DNA of 64,000 nt. Origin: Litchfieldia salsa (GTDB taxonomy: Bacteria > Bacillota > Bacilli > Bacillales > Bacillaceae_L). Shown in pieces: positions 54,485-63,999 of the stretch. The notes beneath the pieces were generated by a model. That model worked only from the letters and a program-made list of their open reading frames with translations. It ran no database searches and was not told where the DNA came from. The position numbers and the translations under genes are program-made. Location: assembly GCF_900104555.1 (NCBI RefSeq), contig NZ_FNJU01000005.1, positions 194,216 to 258,215 of the forward strand. The letters run 5' to 3'. The number at the start of each line of letters is the position of its first letter. Position 1 is the stretch's first letter.

Positions 54485-54750
54485 GATGAAAGACATTTTG
54501 CTTGTTCATCCAGTTTTTTTGTCCTTCATACCCCCGATGAAAGACTTTTTGATTGCTCAGCCAGCTCTTTTTGTCTTTCATAACCCCGATGAAAGACTTT
54601 TTGCTTGTTCAGCCTGCTCTTTTTGTCTTTCATAACCCCGATGAAAGTCTTTTTGCTTGTTCAGCCTGCTCTTTTTGTCTTTCATAACCCCGATGAAAGT
54701 CTTTTTCCAAGTCCACCCCACCCTTTTTGTCTTTCAGTCTTTCAACCCCA
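54485..54750. repeat. tandem array of 52-bp palindromic units (five units)
   Basis: Units start at 54485, 54536, 54588, 54640 and 54692 (51, 52, 52 and 52 bp apart). Each unit holds ATGAAAGAC, a T-rich spacer of 27 bp, GTCTTTCAT and a 7-bp linker AACCCCG. Read across the junction, GTCTTTCAT, AACCCCG and ATGAAAGAC make a 9-bp stem with a 7-nt loop. The array lies between the thiE 3' end and the bmr leader. Confidence 0.93.
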
Positions 54751-54770
54751 CCCGCTCTAACAACAAGTTA

Positions 54771-54811
54771 CAAAAAAATGCACAAAAGGGCATAACAACC
54801 CTCTTGTGCAT
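54771..54811 (-). terminator. terminator of the thi operon after thiE
   Basis: On the minus strand ATGCACAAGAGGG pairs with CCCTTTTGTGCAT (one mismatch), then TTTTTTTG. Confidence 0.82.
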
Positions 54812-54841
54812 CTATTTTTATAAGACAAGTAAAAAGAAGTC

Positions 54842-55486
54842 TCAATCACTACTTCTTATTTCATTCATTAACTCTTCTGCGGCGTCTTTTGCTGAGTTGG
54901 CAAGACTTATTGCAGAAACGACAGCAACACCATCAGAGCCGGCATTCATAACATCTCTAACTTTACCAAGTGAGATGCCACCAATTCCAACGATTGGAAT
55001 TTCAATGCCCTCACTCCGCATGTTTTTAATCATTAATGGCCCCATCACATCACGTGCATCTGACTTTGTCTTTGTTTCATACATTGGACCTACTCCAATG
55101 TAATCTGCACCTTTTTCGATTGCAAGTAACGCTTCTTCGATGTTATGTGTTGACACACCTAATAGCATTGATCCAATTTTTGTTTTTACAGCATCAATAG
55201 GTTCATCTTCTTGTCCAATATGAACACCGTCTGCTTGGAGCTCAATCGCTAGGTCAACATCATCATTTACAATGAAGGGAACGTTATTTTCCTTACATAT
55301 CGCCTGTAATTCTTTCGCTAATTGTCTCTTTTCTTCTCCCTGAAGTGCTCCATGTCCTTTTTCTCGGAGCTGAAAAAGCGTTACCCCACCGTCTATTGAT
55401 TCTTTCAAAACCTGTCGTGGATTACGAGTACAATTTGGGCTTCCCATTACAAAATAAAGCTTTAACATATCTCTTACTGTATTCAT
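54842..55486 (-). CDS. thiE: thiamine-phosphate synthase
   Basis: 214 residues. Motifs: LFQLREKGHGA, FIVNDDVDLAIELQADGVHIGQED, GVSTHNIEEA, GADYIGVGPMYETKTKSD, PIVGIGGISLG. It joins HMP-PP with the thiazole phosphate to make thiamine phosphate. Start directly follows the thiD stop (TAAATG), with GAGGTG 8 nt upstream inside thiD. Last gene of the operon. Confidence 0.96.
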   Translation of the reverse strand: MNTVRDMLKLYFVMGSPNCTRNPRQVLKESIDGGVTLFQLREKGHGALQGEEKRQLAKELQAICKENNVPFIVNDDVDLAIELQADGVHIGQEDEPIDAVKTKIGSMLLGVSTHNIEEALLAIEKGADYIGVGPMYETKTKSDARDVMGPLMIKNMRSEGIEIPIVGIGGISLGKVRDVMNAGSDGVAVVSAISLANSAKDAAEELMNEIRSSD

Positions 55487-56290
55487 TTACTTAGCACCTC
55501 GTCTTCGATATGCCCAGTGATTAGTTGGCCCATGCCCTGATCCTATGCCGAGCGTATCTTCTATTGCTGCTTGGATAAAAGCCTTCGCAGTAGTCACAGC
55601 ATCAACAACCGTCTTTCCTTTTGCTATTTCGGCTGTAATTGCTGCCGCAAACGTGCATCCAGTACCATGGGTATGTTTCGTCTCTGTTCTCATGCTCTTT
55701 AATAGATGGAATTCTTTACCATCAAACAGAAGATCGGTAACCTCACTACCTTCACCATGTCCACCTTTAATCACCACATTCTGTGCTCCCAGTTGAAATA
55801 TTGCCTTGGCTGCATCTTTTCTTTTTTCAAATGTATCAATTGCAAAGCCAACAATAATCTCAGCTTCTGGGATATTAGGTGTAATCACATGAGCTAACGG
55901 AATTAAATTCCTTTTTAATGAATCAACAGCTTGTTCTTGTAATAATGGTGCCCCACCTTTAGCAACCATGACGGGATCGACAACTAATTTCAACCAGCTG
56001 GAAGTATGAATTTGATTAGCGACCGCCTCTGTTAATTCAGCACTAAACAACATCCCAGTTTTGACGGCATCTGGTGATAAATCTTCAGCTATGACTTTAA
56101 TTTGCTGAACAACTGCTTCAATTGATAGTGGATATACTCCGTGCACACCCATAGTATTTTGTGCAGTGACTGCAGTAATCGCAGACATCCCAAAGACATC
56201 CAGCTCTTGAAATGTTTTTAGGTCTGCCTGAATTCCTGCGCCACCTCCACTATCTGAGCCCGCAATTGTTAAAGCCTTTGCAACTTGCAT
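55487..56290 (-). CDS. thiD: HMP / HMP-phosphate kinase
   Basis: 267 residues of the ribokinase-like ThiD fold: ALTIAGSDSGGGAGIQADLKTF at the start, AVTAQNTMGV, VDPVMVAKGG, ITPNIPEAE and the anion hole KHTHGTGCTFAAAI. It phosphorylates hydroxymethylpyrimidine twice. AGGAGG precedes ATG. It lies between thiF and thiE, tightly linked. Confidence 0.95.
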   Translation of the reverse strand: MQVAKALTIAGSDSGGGAGIQADLKTFQELDVFGMSAITAVTAQNTMGVHGVYPLSIEAVVQQIKVIAEDLSPDAVKTGMLFSAELTEAVANQIHTSSWLKLVVDPVMVAKGGAPLLQEQAVDSLKRNLIPLAHVITPNIPEAEIIVGFAIDTFEKRKDAAKAIFQLGAQNVVIKGGHGEGSEVTDLLFDGKEFHLLKSMRTETKHTHGTGCTFAAAITAEIAKGKTVVDAVTTAKAFIQAAIEDTLGIGSGHGPTNHWAYRRRGAK

Positions 56291-56332
56291 CTGAAATTCC
56301 TCCTAATGGATCTAAAGGAGATCCTACAATAA

Positions 56333-57352
56333 TTACCCAATATAACGATGATACAACGATTTTGCCTCTGAGATATCCTTTGTCCCGTGAACGAGTACAC
56401 GTCCATCCTTAAAAACCACTAATCTATGCTCTTTTAATGTAAACGAAAGTAAATATGGATTTTGTTCAATGCTTCCACCCTGAGAAGAAAGAATGATTGC
56501 TAATTGATCTAAATCACGCTCTAATTTACGAGGTGGCCTAATTTGAACTGTATCTCGTCCACATAAAACAGCTGTCTTTGTTTGATTTTCAAAAGACAAA
56601 AAAGGGAATCTTCTTTCAGGCCCACAAGAAAAACAACGGTCTTTCTTTACTTTATCCACATTAATAAAGGTCTGTTGATTTTTCCATAAATCAAATGACA
56701 CTAACTTTCTTCTTAACGCTTCATAGTCCTCTACTAAGATTTTCAGAGCTTCCACTAGTTGGTAGGAGACAACCATTTGAACGGCTGGACTAATAATTCC
56801 CGCAGTATCACAAGTTAATCCTCCCATTGGGACTGTCTCTAATAAACAATGTAGACAGGGCGTGTCTCCAGGAATAATCGTGTAAGTGATTCCATAGCTT
56901 CCAACACAAGCACCATATATCCAAGGAATATTATACTTTTGAGATGCATCATTTATAAGCATCCTTGTATCAAAATTATCGGTTGCGTCCATTATTAAGT
57001 CAACATCTTTAGTTAGTTTTTCGATTTCTTCAATAGAAACGTCCATCACTAACGATTCAATCTTCACATCTGAGTTGATCTGTTCTAAGCGAGCCTTTGC
57101 TGCAACTGCCTTAGGTGTTCGATTGGTTGCATCATTTTCTGTATATAGATTTTGACGTTGAAGATTACTATATTCAACATAGTCACGATCAACAATTGTG
57201 ACTTTCCCAACACCCGCTCTTACTAGTCCTTCTGCACTTCCTGTTCCAAGAGCCCCTGCACCAATGATTAGTACATGCTTATCTCTAATCTTTAATTGTC
57301 CTTCACTTCCAATTGGAGTAAAAAGCTCTTGTCGTGAATATCTGTCACTCAA
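56333..57352 (-). CDS. thiF: ThiS adenylyltransferase ThiF
   Basis: 339 residues, E1-like: nucleotide loop [33 protein letters not shown] with the adenylation Arg, [12 protein letters not shown], zinc cysteines CLHC and CFSCG. It adenylates the C-terminal Gly of ThiS. The start TTG lies in the last codons of thiG (4-bp overlap). The C-terminal 80 residues after the zinc site are longer than in minimal ThiF, resembling MoeB/ThiF proteins. Confidence 0.93.
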   Translation of the reverse strand: MSDRYSRQELFTPIGSEGQLKIRDKHVLIIGAGALGTGSAEGLVRAGVGKVTIVDRDYVEYSNLQRQNLYTENDATNRTPKAVAAKARLEQINSDVKIESLVMDVSIEEIEKLTKDVDLIMDATDNFDTRMLINDASQKYNIPWIYGACVGSYGITYTIIPGDTPCLHCLLETVPMGGLTCDTAGIISPAVQMVVSYQLVEALKILVEDYEALRRKLVSFDLWKNQQTFINVDKVKKDRCFSCGPERRFPFLSFENQTKTAVLCGRDTVQIRPPRKLERDLDQLAIILSSQGGSIEQNPYLLSFTLKEHRLVVFKDGRVLVHGTKDISEAKSLYHRYIG

Positions 57353-58116
57353 CTAATGCTCATTCCTTCCATTGGACTACTTGCTGTAGCATAACGTTTC
57401 TTAGGGATACGTCCAGCCTCAAATCCCAGTCTTCCTGCCTCAATAGAAAGCTTCATTGCCTTTGCCATTTTAACTGGATCATTTGCACCAGAAACCGCTG
57501 TATTTAATAATACACCATCAGCACCCATTTCCATTGCGATAGCCGCATCAGATGGTGTTCCAATACCTGCATCAACAATAACAGGAACATTTGATTGTTC
57601 AATAATAAAGCTCAGGTTTAATGGATTTACAATGCCTCGGCCTGAACCAATTGGTGACGCTCCCGGCATAATTGCATGACAACCTAATTCTTCTAACCGT
57701 TTAGCAAGTAGTACATCATCTGAAGTATATGGTAAAACGATAAATCCTTCTTTTAATAGTTCCTCTGACGCTTTTAGTGTTTCAACCGGGTCAGGAAGTA
57801 ATGTCTTTTGACAACCAATTACTTCAACCTTTATCATATCACAAAGTCCAGATGCCTTTGCTAATTTTGCAATTCTGACTGCCTCTGAGGCTGTTTTTGC
57901 TCCTGCTGTATTTGGTAAAAGAGTATACTTCTCTAAATCTAGCTTCTCCAAGAAATTAGGTTGACTCTCCTCAAATATATTCATTCTTCTAACAGCAAAC
58001 GTTAAAATCTCTGCTTCTGATACAGCCACTGCTTCTTTTTGAATATCAAAATTTGGATATTTACCAGTTCCTAATAACAATCTTGATGAAAATTCATAAT
58101 GTCCAATCTTTAACAT
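57349..58116 (-). CDS. thiG: thiazole synthase ThiG
   Basis: 255 residues, a TIM barrel with the Schiff-base lysine K96 in [36 protein letters not shown] and [15 protein letters not shown]. It builds the thiazole from DXP, ThiS-thiocarboxylate and dehydroglycine. GGGGGCGG precedes ATG inside the thiS end. Confidence 0.96.
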   Translation of the reverse strand: MLKIGHYEFSSRLLLGTGKYPNFDIQKEAVAVSEAEILTFAVRRMNIFEESQPNFLEKLDLEKYTLLPNTAGAKTASEAVRIAKLAKASGLCDMIKVEVIGCQKTLLPDPVETLKASEELLKEGFIVLPYTSDDVLLAKRLEELGCHAIMPGASPIGSGRGIVNPLNLSFIIEQSNVPVIVDAGIGTPSDAAIAMEMGADGVLLNTAVSGANDPVKMAKAMKLSIEAGRLGFEAGRIPKKRYATASSPMEGMSIS

Positions 58117-58117
58117 A

Positions 58118-58321
58118 TCATCCGCCCCCTACAAAATGTACGATTTCAATTCGATCTTTATCAGTTACTCTTGTTTCTTGATGCTCACTTTTCTCTAAGA
58201 TAGTTTCATTTAGTTCTACAATGACCACTTTTTCTTTTAAACCGTAATACTCCAATAATGAAAAGACAGTTTCAATTGTTTCTGGCAATTCAACCTTTTC
58301 TCCATTTATTATTAACTCCAT
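58118..58321 (-). CDS. thiS: sulfur carrier protein ThiS
   Basis: 67 residues, ubiquitin-like: [19 protein letters not shown], then [11 protein letters not shown]. The chain ends in the Gly-Gly needed for adenylation and thiocarboxylate formation. It lies between thiO and thiG, 1 bp from thiG. Confidence 0.96.
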   Translation of the reverse strand: MELIINGEKVELPETIETVFSLLEYYGLKEKVVIVELNETILEKSEHQETRVTDKDRIEIVHFVGGG

Positions 58322-58338
58322 GATTCCTTACTCCTCCT

Positions 58339-59457
58339 TTAAACTGGTTGCTTGACATGACGTTCAATGCTGAATGATGCTATATCTAGCATCATTTGTC
58401 TTTCTTCTATTAAATCAGCAATCAGTTCGCCCGTAATAGGGGCTAGTAAGATTCCATTTCGATAATGACCTGTTGCTACAAATAGGTTTTTATGTTTTGG
58501 ATGTTCTCCTAAATACGGTAAACCATCACTTGTTTGTGGCCTTATACCTGCCCATGCCATTTCCCATTCAGCTTCTACGATTGCTGGTAGAATTCGTTTT
58601 GCTTTCTCCATAAGGCCTGAAATTCCATTAAATGATACAGATTGACTAAATGTGTTTGCCTTTTCAGTTGCTCCAACAATAATTCGTCCACCACTTTTTG
58701 GTACAAGATAACAACCATGCGAAAATATAGTACTTGTTAATAGTTGTTGATGGCTTGTTACAGAGAAGCATTCACCCTTAACAGGATATGTATCTAGTCT
58801 GATGTTAGTATCTGCTAGCACTTTGCTACTCCAAGCCCCTCCCGCTAAAATTACCTGATTTGAAAAATAAGCTCCTTCTGTTGTCATTACCCCTGTTGCG
58901 ATCCCATTCTCCATAATTACTGAATAAACCTCAATAAATTCCTTTATATCTACGCCTAACTTTGCAGCAGATTTAAGAAAAGCAAATGCTAAATTAGGGG
59001 CTGAAACATGACCATCACTTGGTAAATACATCGCCCCTGTTATTGCTGAAGATAGTCTTGGTTCCTGAACTCTAAGTTGCTTAGCTGAAATCCAGTCCAC
59101 CTTTTCTCCTTCTTGTTTCTGAAACTCTATTATTCTTTTTAAATCAGCTTCATCATCTTCAGAAAAGGCTATTTTATACATTCCCTTGTTAATTAATTCA
59201 ATGTCGATTCCACTTAATTCTCTTAATTCCTGTGCAACTTCTGGAAACATGGCTCGGCTTTTTCTTGCTAATTGAAAAAGTGGACCATCCTCAACAAACT
59301 CACCACCGGCTGCTAGCATACCAGCTGCAGCCTTAGAAGCCTTACTAACTACACGATCCTTTTCTAATAACAGGACTTTCTTTCCTCTTTTGGCTAGACT
59401 ATATGCAATTGAGCCTCCATTAACACCGCCACCAATGACAATACAATCGTAACTCAC
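58339..59457 (-). CDS. thiO: glycine oxidase ThiO
   Basis: 372 residues, FAD-dependent DAO fold: VIGGGVNGGSIAYSLAKRGKKVLLLEKD at the start, YLVPKSGGRIIVGATEK, WAGIRPQTSDGLPYLGEHP and ATGHYRNGILLAPITGELI. It oxidises glycine to the imine used by ThiG. GTG start with AAGGA 9 nt upstream. Confidence 0.95.
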   Translation of the reverse strand: MSYDCIVIGGGVNGGSIAYSLAKRGKKVLLLEKDRVVSKASKAAAGMLAAGGEFVEDGPLFQLARKSRAMFPEVAQELRELSGIDIELINKGMYKIAFSEDDEADLKRIIEFQKQEGEKVDWISAKQLRVQEPRLSSAITGAMYLPSDGHVSAPNLAFAFLKSAAKLGVDIKEFIEVYSVIMENGIATGVMTTEGAYFSNQVILAGGAWSSKVLADTNIRLDTYPVKGECFSVTSHQQLLTSTIFSHGCYLVPKSGGRIIVGATEKANTFSQSVSFNGISGLMEKAKRILPAIVEAEWEMAWAGIRPQTSDGLPYLGEHPKHKNLFVATGHYRNGILLAPITGELIADLIEERQMMLDIASFSIERHVKQPV

Positions 59458-59472
59458 ATTTATCAGTCCTTC

Positions 59473-60072
59473 CTATAATTTGGAAGCATATTCTTTTACC
59501 ATTTTTACTGGGTTGTTTGCTTCTAATACCCCTGACATAAGCGCTATTCCACTAGCCCCCGCATCTATTATCTCTTTTACATGAGAGGGGTTGATCCCAC
59601 CAATTGCTATGACAGGTACTTTAGAGACTTCGGTTATTATACGAAGTTCTTTTACCCCTCTACCAGGTAGACCTGGTTTTGATGTTGTAGGATAAATATG
59701 CCCGAAAAAGACATAATCTGCTCCTTCATTTTGTGCACTTGTCAATTCTTCTACAGAGTGAACCGAGGAGCCTATCCTTAAATTTGGAAAGCTTTTTTTC
59801 ACTAAAGAAGCTTTTAAACTATGATAAGCTAACTGAACACCAGATACACCAGTCACACAAGCGACATCAACACGGTCATTTAGAATAATTTTAGATAAGG
59901 ATATACCTCCTTCTACTAATAGCATGACAGTGTCATAGAATTCTTTAGCAGTAAAAGACTTTTCTCTAATATGAAAATACGAAACGTCGTTTTGAATCAG
60001 TCTAGCAATCTCACAAAACGCTTGAGGTGTTTGGTTGCCAGTTGAAATAATATGTAACTCTTTCTGTTTCAT
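59473..60072 (-). CDS. tenI: thiazole tautomerase TenI
   Basis: 199 residues, ThiE-like fold but with TenI features: LHIISTGNQTPQ, YFHIREKSFTAKEF, VQLAYHSLKASL, and FFGHIYPTTSKPG with H125 in place of the ThiE active site; this matches the catalytic His of TenI. It turns the ThiG product into the aromatic thiazole. First gene of the thiazole operon. Confidence 0.92.
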   Translation of the reverse strand: MKQKELHIISTGNQTPQAFCEIARLIQNDVSYFHIREKSFTAKEFYDTVMLLVEGGISLSKIILNDRVDVACVTGVSGVQLAYHSLKASLVKKSFPNLRIGSSVHSVEELTSAQNEGADYVFFGHIYPTTSKPGLPGRGVKELRIITEVSKVPVIAIGGINPSHVKEIIDAGASGIALMSGVLEANNPVKMVKEYASKL

Positions 60073-60135
60073 ATAAGTTTCCTTATCCTTTTAAATAATA
60101 AGTCCGTCTTCGAATAGATTGTTACTTTTAAAGCC

Positions 60136-60198
60136 GCAGGCTGAATACACTCCGCGTCCGGCGGGTGACCAGTGAGCCTCCTCGTGTATTCAGCCTGC
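60136..60198 (-). repeat. dispersed palindromic element, family A, copy 4 (internally deleted)
   Basis: Both outer ends of family A are intact (GCAGGCTGAATACACT and GTGTATTCAGCCTGC), but about 54 bp of the middle are missing at a CGT/CGT junction. The remnant lies in the thi leader between the riboswitch terminator and tenI. Confidence 0.82.
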
Positions 60199-60255
60199 TA
60201 GAAACTAGCTTTTTAGTGTTTTATGTCTAAAACAACAAACTTTAAGAAGACAGCC

Positions 60256-60293
60256 AAAAATAAAAACCACCCCATAGAGTGTATAGAGTGGCT
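60256..60293 (-). terminator. riboswitch expression-platform terminator
   Basis: On the minus strand GCCACTC ... GGGGTGG and then TTTTTATTTTT follow the TPP aptamer. Formation on TPP binding would stop transcription before tenI. Confidence 0.65.
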
Positions 60294-60308
60294 AAAAATG
60301 TAACTAAT

Positions 60309-60406
60309 GAAACGCCACTTCCCTACGCTGATATTACTCAGATCAGGTTCAAAGGGTCTGAATCAATTATTCATCTCAGTCATCTTTTGACTCCCCTAGT
60401 GCTCTT
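60309..60406 (-). promoter_or_regulatory. TPP riboswitch (thi-box)
   Basis: Read on the minus strand: AGCACTAGGGGAGTC, then CTGAGATG, then ACCCTTTGAACCTGATCTG, AGTAATATCAGCGTAGGGAAG and GTGG. These are the conserved thi-box elements in order (pyrimidine-binding and pyrophosphate-binding arms). It lies between ykoC and tenI and controls tenI-thiOSGFDE. Its terminator follows within 20 bp. Confidence 0.96.
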
Positions 60407-60417
60407 TTATGAAATTG

Positions 60418-61218
60418 TTAATTAAATCGGATGTCGTGAATAGAAAAGTATGGGTATTGAATCGCTAGGTAGAAACCTATTAATAGTAAAATAGTAAAAT
60501 AGCCTATAAAGAATACATCATTCCGTGAAAACGATATCGCATAATAATAAGTTCTTTTTTTAACATCAGAGAATCTTTTTGCCTCCATTGCTACTGCAAT
60601 CCTGTGAGCTCTACGGATACTCTGAGATAATAATGGAATCGAATACGTAATAAACTTACCAAAGAAGGCTCTTATCCCTCTCTTACTTTCTACACCTCTA
60701 ACCTTCATTGCATTTCGAATCGTTTGGAACTCTTCCATCATAATGGGTATTAAACGCATACCTGCCATAAAACTATATGCGTATTTTGGCTTAAGTTTTA
60801 ATTGCTGCATTAATGAATAAAATAAGAATACTGGTCGTGTTGTTAATGCAAAAGTGAGTCCCAACGCTGCAAATATAATTGCTCGAAACCCAATATGAAT
60901 TCCTCTAAAGAAACTCTCTTGAGTAATATGGATGAGTCCCCATTTAAACCAGCTGATTTCACCCTTTCCAAACAAAATCATAGTAGAGGCTGTTGAAATA
61001 AACACGAGTAGAAAAGGCAAACTCAGCAATAGTATTCTTCTATGCGGATGTCCAGTAAATCCAATAAATAAAATAAAAGCAACAATTGTGAAATTAATAA
61101 TAAAATTGATATCATGAATAAGTAAAACACCTATAAATAATAGAATGATTACAATCAATTTTAAACTCGGATTAATATGGTGAAGCCATGTATCTTTATA
61201 TGAAAAATCATTTTGCAC
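60418..61218 (-). CDS. ykoC: ECF transporter transmembrane protein YkoC
   Basis: 266 residues, EcfT-type: helices, then the cytoplasmic Ala-Arg-Gly-type motifs AMKVRGVESKRGI and AHRIAVAMEAKRF, which couple to ATPases. GAGGAGG before GTG. It follows ykoD by 14 bp. Energy-coupling part of a thiamine-precursor importer. Confidence 0.9.
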   Translation of the reverse strand: MQNDFSYKDTWLHHINPSLKLIVIILLFIGVLLIHDINFIINFTIVAFILFIGFTGHPHRRILLLSLPFLLVFISTASTMILFGKGEISWFKWGLIHITQESFFRGIHIGFRAIIFAALGLTFALTTRPVFLFYSLMQQLKLKPKYAYSFMAGMRLIPIMMEEFQTIRNAMKVRGVESKRGIRAFFGKFITYSIPLLSQSIRRAHRIAVAMEAKRFSDVKKRTYYYAISFSRNDVFFIGYFTILLLIGFYLAIQYPYFSIHDIRFN

Positions 61219-61232
61219 GCGGTGTTCCTCCT

Positions 61233-62699
61233 CTACACATGCAGTACTGGGCGACTTACTTTTTGCTTACTTCTTTCGATCACTTCATCTCCAATTAGTT
61301 TCCCATCATGTATGGTCCAAAGCCTAGTCGCAAAATGATCCATAATATATTCATCATGTGTAACCATAATAATAATCGAACCCTTCAAACGATCAGCCTC
61401 AATCATTTCAAGTAGAGCAAAAGTATTTTTCGAATCCTGGCCAAATGTAGGTTCGTCTAATAGCATAATTTTTTGTTCCATTACAATTGAAGCCGCAACA
61501 CTTAGTCTTCTTTTTTGGCCCATCGATAATTGATAAGGATGCTTAGTTCGGTGCTTAACTAATTGAAATCTTGTTAAAAGTTCTTCAACCTTTAGTTCAA
61601 TTTCCTTTTCACTCCAATTGTTAAGTCTTAAGGAAAAAGCAATTTCTTCAAACACTGAATTTGTAACAAATTGGAATTCGGGATTTTGGAATACAAAAGT
61701 CATTTCATCTGTAAGTTTTTTTACTTTTTTTATAGGAATATCCTTGATTTCATAGTGACCTTTCGTTTTAATGAATTGCATCAACGCATGGAGCAATGTA
61801 CTTTTACCAGCACCATTTTCTCCCTTAACAACAATCCATTCTCCACTATAGACATCTACATGTTCAACTGCTATTTTTTCCTGCTTACCTCTATAGCCCT
61901 TAAATTCCGACAAATTGAGAACTTTTTCTGGAACATTAGATGTTGTTGGATTAATAGGGTCCTTTAGATTAAGATAATCTTCCCAAACGCCAGGATACCA
62001 AATCCCATGTTCTTTCATTTCGTCCTTATATTGAGACAGAACTTCTTCTTTCTTTCCATCTGCTATCATTTCTCCATCTGCATTAAAAAGAATAATTCGG
62101 TCAATGAATTCCAGCACATGATCAATTTTATGCTCTACGATAATAAGAGTCTTTTCTTCACCAATCTTTTTGATTGTTTCCCATATATCAATTGTTCCCT
62201 GAGGGTCAAGCATCGCTGTTGGTTCATCAAGGAACAATACATCAGGGTCTAAGGCTAACACTGAAGCAATTGCCAATCTCTGCTTCATTCCACCCGATAA
62301 TGTACTGATATTTGTATGAATATCATCAAAGTGAAGACCTACCTGGGTTAGTAAATCAAGAATACGCCTTTTCATTTCAGTCCTTGGAACCTCTAGGTTT
62401 TCTAATACAAAGGCAATTTCTTCATCTACAAACGGCATACAAAATTGCGTGTCAGGATCCTGAAATACATATCCCCATGAGCCCGGAGTTGTAATTTTTT
62501 CCGCTTTCATTGGAACTTCAATTGAATTTGGAATAATCCCTGATAGGACTTGTAATAAGGTTGATTTGCCACACCCTGAAGGACCAAGTAGGAGCACCTT
62601 TTCTCCCTTATAAAAAGAAGAGGATAAATCCTTGAATAACAAGGATTCACCTCCTGTGAATTTTAAGCGAAGCTTTTCTACTTCAGCAATTGTGTTCAT
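61233..62699 (-). CDS. ykoD: ECF transporter duplicated ATPase YkoD
   Basis: 488 residues from ATG at 62699 (GGGGTG 8 nt upstream; the GTG at 62708 overlaps it). Two full NBDs in tandem: Walker A LLGPSGCGKST and VKGENGAGKST, signatures LSGGMKQRLAIAS and LSMGQKRRLSVAA, Walker B VLFLDEPTAMLD and IMLLDEPTFGQD. Works with YkoC and YkoE. Confidence 0.93.
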   Translation of the reverse strand: MNTIAEVEKLRLKFTGGESLLFKDLSSSFYKGEKVLLLGPSGCGKSTLLQVLSGIIPNSIEVPMKAEKITTPGSWGYVFQDPDTQFCMPFVDEEIAFVLENLEVPRTEMKRRILDLLTQVGLHFDDIHTNISTLSGGMKQRLAIASVLALDPDVLFLDEPTAMLDPQGTIDIWETIKKIGEEKTLIIVEHKIDHVLEFIDRIILFNADGEMIADGKKEEVLSQYKDEMKEHGIWYPGVWEDYLNLKDPINPTTSNVPEKVLNLSEFKGYRGKQEKIAVEHVDVYSGEWIVVKGENGAGKSTLLHALMQFIKTKGHYEIKDIPIKKVKKLTDEMTFVFQNPEFQFVTNSVFEEIAFSLRLNNWSEKEIELKVEELLTRFQLVKHRTKHPYQLSMGQKRRLSVAASIVMEQKIMLLDEPTFGQDSKNTFALLEMIEADRLKGSIIIMVTHDEYIMDHFATRLWTIHDGKLIGDEVIERSKQKVSRPVLHV

Positions 62700-62717
62700 T
62701 TCTTTCACCCCAGGCTG

Positions 62718-63299
62718 CTATTTATCTAACGCATCATAATCTTCTTTAGATGCTGGTCGAACAAGATTCGTGACACCTGTTGCCTCTAACACTTTTACTA
62801 AATAATATGGTACAATCCCCGCGAATACGATTCCTCCAATGAAACGCATCACAAGATATAAAATAAGGTTCCATGCTGCTAAATCGCCTATTTCACCGTA
62901 TGCAAAGTCCATAATCACAGACCCTAATGTAGCTGCAAGACCTCCCAAAATAATGACGGCTAAATTATACTTCTTATACTTCACAGACATAATCACCAAT
63001 TCAAAAAACAATCCTTGGACAACGCCATATAACAATACTGATAATCCCCATGGTGACCCTAAAAGAAATTCTCCTGAAGCTGCTGCAATTTCAGCTATTA
63101 ATGCGACTCCTGGTTTTCGAATGATTAGATAAGCAACTGGTGCTGCAATAAACCACATTCCATATAAAAATTGATCTAAATGTAACCCCAATGGTTTAAC
63201 TGCATAATAAAGTGAACCCCAAAGGATATAAACAATACCAAATGCAATTGCAATTACGATTGTAACTAAAATATCTGTGAGCTTTAACCCTTTTGTCAT
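62718..63299 (-). CDS. ykoE: ECF transporter S component YkoE (HMP/thiamine precursor)
   Basis: 193 residues, six helices, starting KGLKLTDILVTIVIAIAFG. The order ykoE-ykoD-ykoC and its place beside tenA and a TPP riboswitch point to a thiamine-precursor substrate, hydroxymethylpyrimidine in particular. AAGGGGAAC precedes ATG. Confidence 0.92.
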   Translation of the reverse strand: MTKGLKLTDILVTIVIAIAFGIVYILWGSLYYAVKPLGLHLDQFLYGMWFIAAPVAYLIIRKPGVALIAEIAAASGEFLLGSPWGLSVLLYGVVQGLFFELVIMSVKYKKYNLAVIILGGLAATLGSVIMDFAYGEIGDLAAWNLILYLVMRFIGGIVFAGIVPYYLVKVLEATGVTNLVRPASKEDYDALDK

Positions 63300-63333
63300 G
63301 TTTTGTTCCCCTTTTCTTAAAATGATTTTATTT

Positions 63334-63999
63334 CTATTTAATTGGCCAGTTTTCTAGACGATATGCCATTTCCCAAAACGAATACTCATATTGACTACTA
63401 ATAATGAAATGTTCTTTCATACGTTCTCTGTCTTCTTCTGTTACAGTTTCAGCAATCTCATCAAGTCGATTAATTTGTTCTTCAACTTGTGTTTTGAACC
63501 AGTCACCACCATATGCTGCAATCCATTCTTGATAGATAGGCTCCTCTGGTGTACACTTCATTAAATTTTCTCCGATTTCATAATATAACCAATAGCAAGG
63601 AAGAATAGCTGCAATAATATCCCCAAGGTGCCCGTTATATGCTGCACGATATAAATGGGAAGTGTATGCGTATGCTGTTGGAGCAGGCTTGAAGTTTGCT
63701 TTCTCCTGTTCTGTGATTTCAAGACGTTTAGAGAAGTTCTCATGTAACGATAATTCAGCTTCATAAGTTCCTTGAGCATGAGCAGCCATTCGGTTTGTAG
63801 TTGCAAGATCTTTTGCTTTTGCAGCACCGAGCGATTGTACCCTTGCAAAGTGACTTAAATAATACGCATCCTGCATTACATAATAACGAAAGCTCTCTAG
63901 TGACAACGTTCCATCACCGATTCCCTTAACAAAAGGATGGTTAAAGCTTGCTTCCCAAATTAAATCAGCTTCTTTTCTTAGAATTTGTGAAAATTTCAT
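63334..63999 (-). CDS. tenA: aminopyrimidine aminohydrolase TenA
   Basis: 221 residues. Residues matching the known active site are present: D44 (MQDAYYLSHF), C135 (AAILPCYWLYYEIGENL) and E205 (SSQYEYSFWEMAYR). It hydrolyses aminopyrimidine to HMP in thiamine salvage. The ATG is one base from the window end, so its leader, possibly with another TPP riboswitch, is outside. Confidence 0.95.
   Translation of the reverse strand: MKFSQILRKEADLIWEASFNHPFVKGIGDGTLSLESFRYYVMQDAYYLSHFARVQSLGAAKAKDLATTNRMAAHAQGTYEAELSLHENFSKRLEITEQEKANFKPAPTAYAYTSHLYRAAYNGHLGDIIAAILPCYWLYYEIGENLMKCTPEEPIYQEWIAAYGGDWFKTQVEEQINRLDEIAETVTEEDRERMKEHFIISSQYEYSFWEMAYRLENWPIK

Noticed and set aside
54657-55103. 148-aa plus-strand ORF over the second tandem array and thiE
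   Set aside because: Frame created by the 52-bp repeat and the antisense of thiE; no SD.
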